Shown piece by piece: positions 36,201 through 47,600 of a stretch of 64,000 nt of DNA (the first letter of the stretch is position 1; the number at the start of each line of letters is the position of its first letter). Origin of the DNA: Anaeramoeba flamelloides (lineage: Eukaryota > Metamonada > Anaeramoebidae); assembly GCA_027625915.1 (NCBI GenBank), contig JANTQA010000047.1:4588001-4652000 (forward strand), written 5' to 3'. A program made the position numbers and the translations under genes. The notes beneath the pieces are model-generated. The model made no database searches. It was given only the letters and a program-made list of their open reading frames with translations, and was not told the DNA's origin.

Positions 36201-39104
36201 ATTCTGGGTTTATTAAACAGTCTTAAGGACTCTCCTAATTTTAGTTCTCTGTGGGTTGAAATATAATATATTCGTCAATAAAAATGATTTAAAAGTCGAT
36301 GAATTAAAGAAAAACCAAAACATTTTCACTTTTTTGTTTTTTTCTTGTTTATTTCTCAAAATTAAAAGCATCTTTTATTTTTTTATTTTGAAAGGGGGTT
36401 TTCTTCTTACAGCCGTTAGGCTTTTTTTAATTTGAAAAAAGTGAGGAAAATCTTTGGTTTTTCCTTTCTTTTAAATTAAAAAAAAAACGTCATTAGCTTT
36501 TCTAAAATTTTCTGTTTATTTAGAAAATCAATAGATTTTCGTAAATGTTTTTTTGAGGTTTTCTATTTTATTTGGAAAATCTATTGATTTTTGTTAGGCT
36601 TTTTTGTGTTTTCTATTTATTTAGAAAATCAGATAGTTTTTCGTTAGGTTTTTTTGAGTTTTCTATTTATTCGGAAAAGCAATAGATTTTCGTTAGGTTT
36701 TTTTAACTCATTTCAAAAAGTAAAAAAAATCTAGAACACTTCAGAAATAAAACATAAAACCTCAAAAAAACCTAGAACACTTAACAGATAAAATAGAATA
36801 CCTCAAAAAAACCTAGAACACTTAACAGATAAAACAGAAAATCTCAAGAAGGCCATCGTTAGCTTTTCTAGAATTCAAAAGGATTTAGTCTAAAATCTTT
36901 GATTTTTCTTTATTCTTTTGAATTCTGGAAAAGCTAGTACTTGGCAGCACCCTCACGATACTTTATGGTACTTTATGGCACTCTATGTCATTCTACGCCA
37001 CTCTACATCATTTGACAACACTCTAAAACACGGCTGTTTATTGATGTTATTATTATATCTAATAATGATTAAATATTCTTGACCTTTCTAGCAAGAACAT
37101 TATTTATTAAATTTTCTCTAGACTGGTTTAGATTCATATCTAATAATTTTAAGTTTTCTACTTTCCAATTAATATTTTCGTTGTCTTTTTTTTTGAAAAT
37201 TTTAATTTTTTGATTTGTGTACAAACCCCAAAAGTTCTAAATTTTTATTTGAGTTTGTGGATAATTGAATGAAAATATCATTTATTGATACATAAAGTTT
37301 TCGAAATTCTCGAACAAAACAAGGAAAAATTAAAAACTGTTTTGTTTGCGTCTTACTTCACTTACTTTCCACTTTATCTGAAAATATATTTATACCACCG
37401 CACTAACCTAACCTATTATATTTTATAACGTGATGGAAAGCAAGAGAAGAAAGAGCATTTTGATTTCCAAACCTTTTCAAGGTAAATTTAGAATTTGGAT
37501 AGAGAGAGAAAATGATTTTGACAAACTTTACAAATTATTGAAAAAAAAACAACAAATATTTGAATTTGAACATGATCTCTTGGCTCTACATTCTTTTAAG
37601 ATAATAAATGTGTTGTTGGCTGTAAAAGTAATATTTGTTGGCCATAAAATTAGGATGGTCCTTAAAGAAAGGAAAGTTTGAGAATTAAAAAAAGAAGATG
37701 AGATAAATTTTTATCCCATTCAATTTTCAAATTTCAGTTTCAATTTAAATTAATTTTTAAAAAAAGTATCGCAGTTTGTTTTGAATTCAATGAAAAATAA
37801 TGATCACAAATTGTGGGTTTATGTTGATTTGTATTTCTTTGAAGATGTTCTTATTTGAAAAATTTTAAAAAACCTAAAAATAAAAAAATCTGGAGAATAA
37901 AATTTGTAAAATTGAACAAATTTTTTTTGGTTTTGGTTTTCGTTTTCGTTTTCGAAAAGTGAATATATTCTTCTCTTTCCTACTTTTATAGAAGATCACG
38001 CAACATGATTTCAAAAAAATTGAGATTCCACTTTTTTGTTTTTATTTTTGTTTGAATTCTAAGGCTACGAGAAAGAAATTTCTTTTTCAGATTTTCTTTT
38101 CAAACATTAATAAATTTTTTGTTTTTTCTTTTTTTCAAGGTTCAAAAGAAAAGCACCAACAAAAAGAAATAAAAAAAAATAAAAAAAAAAGAGATTATAT
38201 TCTGGTTTGTTACTTACTTAGGGATGGCTAATTTAATTTCCTTTTTGAAATCTTCTGTTGTTAATTGCTTTTTTTCTTTGGCAGCAGAAATTTTGCCAGT
38301 CACGATCCTGATCCCCAGTAGCATACCATAAACTAAAGTGTATGATTTGTCTCCGAATTTTACTGGTTTGCCAAGTGTTGCAGTTGAAACTTTTGGCTTT
38401 CGAAGACTGAACCTTCTTCCTTTCCGCTTTTTACTTGGCTTGATTAACCCCTCTAAAGCCTTTTGTCTTCCAAACCTTAATTCTTTTAATTCTTCTGGGT
38501 TTTCAAGATCAAAATATTTTCCTTTTTTATCCTTTCGATCAGTAAAGGACGAAGAATAATCAGATTCTGAATTAAGTTCTGTATCTGTAATGTCTTCTGT
38601 GTTTTCGCTGCTTAATAACTTTGGAACAGAAGAGGAATCAGAATCTGAAGAAGAAGTGTTTGATGTTGTTTGGTCTGTATTTTTGTTTTTTATTTGTGTC
38701 TTTTTTTTTATTGTAGATGAGGTTTCGAATTCCCCAAGAGGATCAAAAAGTTCATTCAATTTTCTTTCCTTTTTTTGGAGAGTGCTTTCGTTCCTATAAA
38801 TTTTTTTTTTTTTTTTCTTTTCTTTTTTGTTTTCTTTATTTTTTTCTTTTTCATTTATTTCTTCCTTTGTTTTTTCTTTTTCGTTTATAGTTTCATGTAT
38901 TTTTTCTTTTACTTTGAAATCTTGTTTAACTTTGGACTCAAAAGTCTTAAGTTTTTTAGAATTTGGTTTTGAATTTGGCCTGTTTCTTAAAGATCCAGAA
39001 TTGTTGAATTTTTTTTTTTTTTGTTTTTGTTTTTCTTTCACTTTTGATTTTTTTTTTTTCGGTTTCTTGTTTTTGATTGAGAGAGAATCGGTTTTTGTTG
39101 ACAT
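33207..39104 (-). CDS. Phosphatidylinositol phosphate kinase (PIP5K-type), two exons
   Basis: A 1005-residue lipid kinase that would make PI(4,5)P2. Exon 1 is 38218-39104, exon 2 is 33207-35337. Donor AA|gtaagt and acceptor ttcttag|G join to Lys296, giving LAIPKVGSKNTPAHKIYDF like the family's SNLTPAHHY region. Residues 1-235 are Lys/Ser/Glu-rich and disordered, and the kinase core runs from about 243 to 690. Landmarks: VIKTL with catalytic Lys368, YDLKGS near 433-438, KIMDYSLL with Asp493, FGIIDIL with Asp640, then an activation segment with GEHIYKSWK and a YASRFMQFL end. The conserved Glu in the activation segment fits PI4P 5-kinases rather than type II enzymes, an inference. The last 308 residues form a Lys-rich tail (GKRKGKRKG runs, poly-Lys), far larger than usual. 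The 2880-bp intron is full of repeats. No MORN repeats are seen. Confidence 0.93.
33340..33680. repeat. Polypyrimidine/polypurine tract with ccctttctcttt repeats
   Basis: On the + strand this is largely T/C, with a ccctttctcttt-type repeat at 33578-33640 followed by a long poly-T. It encodes the Lys-rich tail of the kinase on the - strand (KGKRKG units). Such mirror-like purine tracts can form triplex DNA, and unit number may vary between strains. Confidence 0.8.
35642..35975. repeat. Dispersed repeat L, copy 2
   Basis: It aligns in the same orientation with 6605-6940 (gatcaaatggttagatac, ctcaacttta, gaaatgaaaacaaaaa). It lies in the phosphoinositide kinase intron. Confidence 0.6.
36390..37030. 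mobile_element. Family I inverted-repeat element with 10-bp tandem tip
   Basis: Three kinds of repeat are stacked in the kinase intron. At 36510-36705 there are about four units of 45-60 bp (ttttctatttatttagaaaa, tcaatagattttcgttaggt, then poly-T). From 36720 to 36850, units with acctagaacacttaacagat are the inverse type. At 36868-36936 a foldback pairs agcttttctagaattcaaaa with its inverse cttttgaattctggaaaagct. From about 36941 to 37030 comes a tandem array with an exact 10-bp period (ctttatggta, ctttatggca, ctctatgtca, ttctacgcca and so on, 7-9 units). Related pieces are at 40731-41000 and 51840-52230. Confidence 0.7.
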
Positions 39105-39534
39105 TAATTAGCAATCAAAAGTTCTTTTGGGTGTGTTTTACAAGAAAGATTTATACAGTAAATAAAAAATATTTGAGAATAAAAAATTTGAAAATGAATT
39201 GTATTTTTTTGTCTTGATTTTTGAAGAAATGAAAAACTGACTCACTTTTTTTCTTTCAAAACACTTGAACATTTACTTTTTATGAAACACCACAAAATTT
39301 GTTCATTTATCAAAAAAGTTTTTTTAGGAGATAGTATTTTTCTGATTCAACTTTTTTATAAAAAGAAAGCAGAATATTTTTCAAAGAGAAATTGAGCGAA
39401 AAAGATCGAATTTCAAATGTGTTCAGAAACTATTGTATGTCACAGTTTCAATCTGAAAACAGTCATAGAACATCTTACAGTTTTGAAGATTTATTTTTTA
39501 ATTTTGTCATCCATTTATTAAGGCTTACAATCCC

Positions 39535-40067
39535 TGAAATTTGAGAAAAGATTTTCTTGTGTAGGGTGTGGCTACTTGTTAATTTGGTTCTTAGCTGATC
39601 GAGATCGGACTTGGTAAGGTTTTTAATTGTGGTTCAAAATGGCAATTTTTCGCAATTTATTTTTTTTTTTTCCGAAATCAAAATTGAAGAGTGTGAGATT
39701 AATAAATAACTGGATGTTTAAAGAGCGAATTTTGACTTACGGGTTGTTGAAAAAATTGTGATTTCTCTTTGGCCCAATGAACTAAAAAAAAAAATAAATT
39801 TTTAAAAAGTACCAAAAAACAAAACCTACCTTGTAAATTTCAATTTGGAAATTCAAAAATCGCATTTTTATCTAACTTACCTTCTTATACATTTGCCTTA
39901 CAATAATCAGTTTAGATTTTGGAAAAAAAAATAAATAAATTGTCAAAAATTGCCTTTTTGAACTGCTATTAAAATTCCTACCAAACATAAGAATCTCGCT
40001 CAGCTAAGAACCAAATTAACAAATGGCCACACCTTATGAAGATAATCTTTTTTCAAATTTCAGCATT
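39535..40067. mobile_element. MITE family E with long inverted repeats
   Basis: About 530 bp with arms of roughly 150 bp. The left arm contains ggtgtggctacttgttaatt, tggttcttagctgatcgag and aatggcaatttttcgcaatt. The right arm (about 39905-40067) is the inverse, with ctcagctaagaaccaaatta and atggccacacctta. There is no coding capacity. A diverged right arm is at 41450-41590. Confidence 0.75.
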
Positions 40068-40730
40068 CTACCCTTAAATTATACAAACCACCGAGAAAAG
40101 GAAAAAATATCATCTTGTAGGGGGGTTAAGGGCATATTATTTTGGTTCTTACGTTATTGATACAATATATTTATATGAATTTAAAAAAATGGTTCAAAAA
40201 AACATTTTTGTAAATTTTTTTTTTTTATATAAAATTTTAATTTGTGAGTGATAGACTAGTAGGTAGGTAGATTTAATCATTAATTACAGTTGTTTGGTTA
40301 ATGATTGAACTTTTTATTGAGGCTTGGATTCATTTGATTTATTAAAAAATATTTTTTGTTTAGGTCATCAACACTAGTATGAAAAAATAAAATTGAAAAA
40401 AAAAAGTTAGACAAAACTACAACTTCATTTACATTTCATCCCTGCTAATCGAGTTTATTCACAATATAATATACATTCCAATCCTAAAAAATCTTGAGGT
40501 TGCTGTATTTATTGTTGTTAATAGTACTACGATTTAGAAAAGTCTCTTGTCTATAAAAAAAGGTCTCTTTTAGGATAAAAAATTTTCAATGGATGTGACA
40601 ATGAATTTTCTTTAAACTCAACTTTGAGATATTTTTTTGAAGGGATAATAACTAATAGTTTTGAAAACACTCTACTTATTTAAAAAAACTCAAACACAGA
40701 AAAAAAATAACTGATGATAAATATTGAGAG

Positions 40731-41000
40731 TGTCCGTCAAGTGCCTAGCTTTTTTTTAATTTAAGAAATAAAAAGAAAATTTCAAAAATTTTCTTTTTAT
40801 TTCTCAAATTAAAAAAAAGCTAAAGGCATTTTTTCCAGAATTAAAAAGAATAAAGTAATGTATAATAGATTTTACTTTATTCTTTTAAATTCTGGAAAAG
40901 CTAACGGCGGTTTTTTTTACTTTTCGAATAAACCGAAATTTTTTTTAATTTTCTGTTTATTTCAAAAATTAATAAAAACCTAACGGAAAATCAAAGAAAA
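40731..41000. mobile_element. Family I element, foldback copy 2
   Basis: It begins gtccgtcaagtgcctagctt. Nested hairpins follow: agcttttttttaatttaaga pairs with its inverse ending at 40819, and at 40839-40903 ttccagaattaaaaagaata pairs with tattcttttaaattctggaa. A third is at 40919-40965 (actt, then aaataaaccgaaa, with inverse). The leading CTAGGCACTTGACGG (reverse strand) is the tip motif shared with 51840-52230. Confidence 0.6.
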
Positions 41001-41449
41001 AATATTTTTTCCAATTTAAAAGAACACATAATTCTTTAATAGTCAAAATGATTGATTCCCTCTTTGTAATATATTCCCCAGATTTAAAATACATTTAAAA
41101 TATAATAAAATGACCTTTTATCTGAAGAAAAAAGTTTTCAAATTTTTTACTATTAAATTGAAAAAAAATATTACTTGAAAATTGAATTTTCCAACTTAAA
41201 TTATAAAATATCTTTCAAAATATTTTTTGATCAAAGATCCTTTATTAACCAATAGTTTATATTCTAATTGAAGTTAGTAAAAAGGGTAAAATTAGCAAAT
41301 ATTTATTTTTTTTTTGAAAAAATTTTTTCATGATCGTAAAGTAAAAGGGAAACAAAAATTCCATCAACAACTCATGAAATTTTTTTTTTTTTTTTATTAG
41401 ATACCTCCAATTTATTGGTCTTAGACCATATAATTCAGATTTCAGAAAA

Positions 41450-41590
41450 AAATAATTAATTCATTTTGGAACCACTATTAAAAAACTTTATAATCATTGC
41501 TAATTTGAAGATCTATAAGCTCCGAACAAAATTAACAAACCCTAATACTTTCTAGAAGACAATCTTTTTTTTTCAGTTTCTTTGGGGGTT
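41450..41590. repeat. Partial family E arm
   Basis: A diverged match to the right arm of the element at 39535-40067: gaaccactattaaaa, an aacaaaattaacaaa block, then agaagacaatctttttttttcag. The left arm is missing. Confidence 0.5.
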
Positions 41591-42812
41591 TATAGGCCTT
41601 AGAAAAAAAATATTTTTAGATTAAATTTTTAATGATCAAAATAAAAAAAAAGCATCAAAAAAACAGTTTCTATAGTACCAATACATCACTTTTACATATA
41701 ATTCATTATGTTTAATATGTTACCGTTGTCTTATTATACACCCCCTTTCGGAATAAGTATCCTTATTTTCTTTTACTTTTTTTTTTTTCAATTTCAACTT
41801 TGGTATTTTTTCTCTATTAGTAAAAAGTAAAAAAAGATCTTCACATCCAATTTGAAATCGAAATCCGAGAAGAGTATATAACACACCTGATTGGAAATTG
41901 AAAGAAAATTCAATTTTTTAAATTGGAATTTAATAATATAATTTCAAGGGTTTTATTGAATGGATTATACTCAATACTATATAGCAATAAAGCAGAGAGA
42001 AATAATATGCTATCCTTCCCATATATTATGTAAATTTATAGAAAAAAGTATAAATATGAATCAAAAAACACAAAATTTACCTAAAAAATCTAAGAAAAAA
42101 AATAATCAAGACATTATTTTTATATCTCTTTCTTATTGGTATGATAAGCTTTTATTAAATAAATTTATTATTTTGTGTCATTTTGTGAACTTTTTTATAT
42201 ATTTCAAATTTATTATGTTTTTCTATTTATACTGGAAATATGCACTTTTTACCAAATAATAATATATAAACAACATTGTGTCTAAAAAAAGCAGATACAA
42301 AATCAACTCCTTTGCCTGTTGAGATCAAATAATAATTATTATATTGACTGAAAGACACTTACATAATACATTAAAAGAGAGAAAATAAATACTAAAAAAT
42401 AAAGAATCTAATATAAACCAAAAAAAAATTTTTCTCTATAAGAGAAGTTATACACCTACCATAAACATTAACAATGATTCTAATAAAATAGATAATTTAC
42501 TACTAATTTTCCATAAAAAATACTTTTTTTGACAATTACTGATTGAACCTATCTTTTTGTATTTAAGATAAATTCTAAGGAGTTTTTTTATATACTAAAA
42601 GAATTTGACTTTATTTTCCAAAAAAAAGTATCAAAACTTTATTTTTGTCAGATAATAAAATACAAACACAATACACTTTTTTAATTTAAAGTTTTATTTA
42701 AATATATTTTATTTAATGTAAAAAGCAGAAATTAACACTAAGAGAATTTGAAAAAAGTTATAAAATTTTCACTTTTTAAGATTCATAGTAATTATTTCTT
42801 TTTCTACACATA

Positions 42813-43008
42813 CAGTCAGTTCCATTTTTAAGGCACAAACTTTCAACGAAATTTAAGGTACAAAAAAAATCTCAAATTAAGGCACAAAATTTGTAAATTT
42901 TATTTTACAATTAATTTTACTAGAATTTAAATTTTGTGCCTTAATTTGAGATTTTTATTGTGCCTTAAATTTCGTTGAAAGTTTGTGCCTTAAAAGTGGA
43001 ACTGACTG
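42813..43008. mobile_element. MITE family A copy 2, best preserved
   Basis: 196 bp flanked by TA, with ends CAGTCAGTTCCATTTTTAAG and AAAAGTGGAACTGACTG. The arms are nearly perfect inverse copies for about 80 bp each (ggcacaaactttcaacgaaa, then tttaaggtac), leaving a short AT-rich loop, so the whole unit can fold into one long hairpin. It is non-coding. The TA target and CAGT terminus point to a Tc1/mariner-type mobilising transposase. Confidence 0.9.
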
Positions 43009-44696
43009 TAGTAATAAATTCATGGTTAGTTACATTAAACAGAGGAAATGAATAAAATGAAAAGTCTGTATCAAAAAACGCAATATTATTCATTATATTT
43101 TGCCTTTGCTTTCTTTTTTAAATTTCAGCCACCTACCTTTTTTATCTTACATTAGAGTTCAACAGAGAAATGAATTATATGAATTTAGGATACAATAAGA
43201 TATACAGTGGTTCAAAATGTATAAGTGTTGATGGAAACCCACTTTAAAGTTTACTAAAACGGTCATTGGATATTGACCGGGGTGCGATGAGTACTGGGGT
43301 TTAATTTTTGAATCTGGTGAACTTTATGAGGGTGAGTAATAACAAAAAAAGCGACCATTTATATTGTTAAATGAAAAATAATTGAAAAACTTGTAAAAAT
43401 GCATATTTTTCAATAATTCACAAGGTTCAGTATGATTTTTTTTTATTTAAAAAGCTTTCTTTTTATTTTTTTAGTTTAAAAGTTTTTTTTTATTCTTTCA
43501 TTTTTGAGAAATAATAAGTTATTTCTTTCCTTAAAAATAAATTAATAAATCTTTTTTAAAAAAAGAGCAGATTTTTCAAATAACCAAAAAAAAAAAGAGA
43601 GTAAGTTCTTTTTTTAAATTTGATTATCTTGAAACTCTAATTTTCTACCAAATATATTTTTTTAGTCCATCCGTATTCCACCCATTCTAAAGTATTTTTC
43701 AAAAAATATAGTCTACTTTATAATGTTAATGGAATAGTTATGAGAGTTTTTTCCATGTTCTTATTAAAAAAAAATTTTCAATTTCTAAGATCAAGATCAT
43801 TTTTCTAATTTTGCAAATTTTTGTTTTTCTTTTTTTTTTCAAAATTTTTTTTGATTATTTTATTTTTCTCCATTTTTCTTTTCTTTTTTTTGATTTCTTT
43901 TTTTCTTTTTCTTTTTTTTTATTATATTTTTCGTTTTTATTTTACTTATTCGTTATATTTTTCGTTTTTCTAATCATTATTTTTTTTTTTTGAAAGATCA
44001 AGTGGAAAAAAAAAGATCTCAAAGGATAAATAAACACTAAGAAAAATGAGATGATGTAATGTTTTTTAAAATTAAGATAATTATTCTTAAAAAAAATCTT
44101 CTTGTTAAACTTTTTTATCATTGAAAATTCAGTAATAAAGAATCTGTAATGTTCTTTTCAAAAATTGTGACACACTTTTTTTTAGGTTTTTGGTTTTATT
44201 TATAAAATATCAAGATTTTATCATTATATTTATCAAAATTGAAAAGTGAATAACATATCAGATTTAACAATGAGTTGTTCTTGGATACTAAAGAATATAT
44301 AAATATATTCAATTTATTATTACATGCTAGTCACAATTTTTGAAATTGAGTTTATATTATTTAAGCTTTTTACTAAATTTCCATAATAAAAAAAAACAAA
44401 CTAAAAATTTTTTGAGTATAAAAGTATTAATAACAAAATAAGCAAGATCTTAAACACACCTTTCTCGATACAATTTTGAAAACATTGAAAAATCTCTATT
44501 TTGTGAAAAAAATTTAAATTATCGAATAAACATTATTTATAATGATCTAAAACAAAAAACAATTCTTTTCTCTTTTTTAAGGTAATTATTAGGAATTTCC
44601 CTTCTAAATTTAAAAAAAAAAAATAACTTTTATTGAATTAATAAAATATTAACGAAGAATCATTAAAACAGTAAATAAATAATTAAATGTATTCTA

Positions 44697-47600
44697 TTAT
44701 TTAATATTTAACCTTTCTAATTTAATCGTACGTTTCAAATCAAATATTAAATCTTCCAATTCATTATTTTGTTCAAAAGAATTTAACATTCTCAAAATAT
44801 TTTTCATTATTTTGGAGACTTGATTGTTTTTATAGATTTGTATTTGCTTTCTAGATTTACTTTGAATTATACGCTGTAACCATATATTTACCAAATAATT
44901 TAAATTATAGACTTCATAGGCAACATTGGATTCAATATTCCAAATGGGCTTTTTTGAATTTAACAACATATTATAGGCTTTGAAAATATGACCAAAGGGG
45001 ACATTAATTTCTAGCATTAAATCGACGACCCATTCTTCCTGTTCAAAATAAGTAATATTAGCTTCTTCTAAGATATCAACAATTATGTCGACTGGAAAAA
45101 CTATTGAATTAGGAAAGTATTTCAAGCCAATTTTTTTCACTTTACCCTTAACCCAACTTAATATTTTAGGATCAATTCGTTTTTTATCAAATTGCTCATC
45201 ATCATCATCTTCATCGTCGTATCCACCATTGAATTCAGCCATTCTAGTTATTTCTTGATTAACCATTCTGTACCAAATTTGCTTAATAAAATCAATATCT
45301 TCAAAGGAAGATGAATGTATGATGGCAAAACAGGAATCATAAAGCTGGAATTGGAAAGCAAATTGATTAAACAGTTCGGTATTTGTGAAAAGTTGCAATT
45401 CTAATTGAATTTTGGCATTATTTATTTTAATTTTCAAATCTTCATCATTGCTTTGGAAAACCAATTCTTGCAACTCTTGATAGATCTGCTCTTGGATAAT
45501 TGCAACATCCAATTTCTCTTGTATTTCTTTTAAAGTCTCACCAGAATATTGGGTTGTGCTGATACTACTTTTCAAATTCATAATTGCAAAGGAAAAATAG
45601 TCAATTCTTTCATTTATGGGCAATTGATTTTTTTGCTCTGCCAAATCAATTAATACCTGGGCTGAATCAAAAAATCTTTTTTGGTTTACATAATATTGCC
45701 ACAGTAATTCATGCGAATTTTGGATTAAAAATTTTTCAATACAATTGGAATTTATTTCAATTAAAATGGAATGGAATTTTTTATTTAACAAGTAATTATA
45801 AAAATAATTATGGAACAATTCATCCTTTGATTGTATTAAATAATTAATTAGATCGTTTCTTAATTGATTTTGCTTTTTAAATATTTTTGTAGTCTCTTTA
45901 TTTTTTTTGTGATTAATATTATTAAAATAATTATCATCAAATTTACCACCACCAAAAAAGTTGTTATTATTATTATCTTCGTATTCATCATCATCATCGT
46001 CGTCGTTGTCGAAATCCTTATCAGAATAATCATTAAAATTATTCTTTTGAAAGATTGTATTATTTGTTAATTCAAGATCATTAATTTCTAAAGGATCGAT
46101 TAAAAATTTATCAAAAATATCAATTATTATTTGGTAAGTATCCAATTTTTCTTGTTCCAATCTTTTTTTGATTTCTTTTCTTTTTTTTTTATTTAAAAAA
46201 CTTGATTCAAAATCCTCATCATCATCATTATCTTGATCATTTCCATTATTAAATTTAAAATTAAAACTACTACTACTGTTGTTGTTGTTGTTATAATTAT
46301 TAAGATCCATTTCCTTTTTTTCAATAATCGAAGCCTTTGTTAAAGCCAAATTAAAGGCACCTTTAAAAAATTTCAATTTTGCAAATTCCTTACAAATTAC
46401 TTTAATATTGACCTTATCAGAAATCTTTTGAAATAAAGCTAAACTTTGCTTTAATATTTGCATCCTTTCGAAATTATTTTTAGTCAATTTGGCCTTTGAT
46501 AAAAATTCGTATGCTTCGAATCTTTTTCGATCTTTCGAGCTAAAAAAGGAAGGGCAATGGTATTCAAACAAGTCGGATAATTGTTCTAAATATTCTGAAG
46601 TTTGGTCGCATAATTCAAATAACGATGTAATCAGTGTTTGGCTAATTTTTAATCCTTGATAAGTGGTGACCAATTGCTCAAAGGACAAATTTTTTAATTC
46701 ATTTATAATATTTTTATTTTCAATATTTCCGACAATTTTTTCAAACTTATTTTCAACCAAAATTTCTAAAAATTTCAAGGCCTCAAGGCTTCTACAGAGT
46801 ATATAAAAAATATTTCGAATGCTTTGCTCTTCTTTTGTTTTAACATCATAATCTATGGACGATTTTTTAGTTTTATATTGAAAATTTATTTTTTTTGGTT
46901 CCTTTAAAAACTTTGATAGCATTTCTTGTGTTAATAAAAAATGCTTTAAAATTTCTAATGGCTTTTGTAATTCTATTAATTGCTCTTTACTATATCTACA
47001 ATAAATCTCCTTTTTTTTCACTGTTTTTGATTTTGCAAACCAATTTAAGCCAATTATGCTTTCCTTTACAGTGCTTAAAATTCCTTTATTTTCTTGATCT
47101 TCATCTTCATTATTATTCTCATCATCATCATCATTATTATTAACATTCTCATCATCGTCGTCGTCATCATCATCATCGTTATTATTCTTATTAATATTTT
47201 TATTATTTTTTTCAAAATTATTTGATAATACTTCCATTTCAATGGCAACTGAGAAATTCCAGATTGGCAATAGCAATCTAGATAAAAATAGACAGAATCC
47301 ATCATGCTTATTACTAAAGGAAATATTTCTTTGATTTTTTTTTCTTTTATTTTTTTTTATTTGATTTTTTTTTGTTGTTTTTAAATGAGGCTCTCCCCCA
47401 AATTCAAAAAAAATCCATTTGGCATATTGATAAACCTTTTTAGGATTAGCTGGTATAGCAAAATAATTTCTGTTAAATTCATTTATTTCTAATTTATATT
47501 TTTTGTCATTTTTTATTCTTCTATTTTTAAATTTTTCTAATTTTTGGATTTGGAATAATTGTTTTTTTTTATTTTTTTTAGATTTTTCTTTGTTTAGTTC

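Larger units (their letters stand above)
39105..44696. other. Intergenic region rich in inverted-repeat elements
   Basis: The 5.6 kb between the kinase start and the Nup155 stop holds no gene I can support. It contains elements E1, E2, I2 and MITE A2, listed separately. At 43203-43340 there is a GC-richer stretch starting tacagtggttcaaaatgtat that looks like one end of a mariner-type element. Frames at 41960-42259 and 43811-43993 look spurious (Phe/Ile/Lys-rich, no domain). Confidence 0.5.

Noticed and set aside
37430-37681. 83-codon + strand frame in the kinase intron
   Set aside because: It starts with ATG and looks mildly coding-like, but matches no family and lies in an intron on the other strand. 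Not enough support.
38214-39104. Separate low-complexity Lys-rich gene
   Set aside because: Its last 50 residues are the start of the phosphoinositide kinase fold and it joins in phase to 35337.
41960-42259. 99-codon + strand frame
   Set aside because: It is Ile/Lys/Phe/Tyr-rich with a hydrophobic end and no homology I recognise. It is probably chance.
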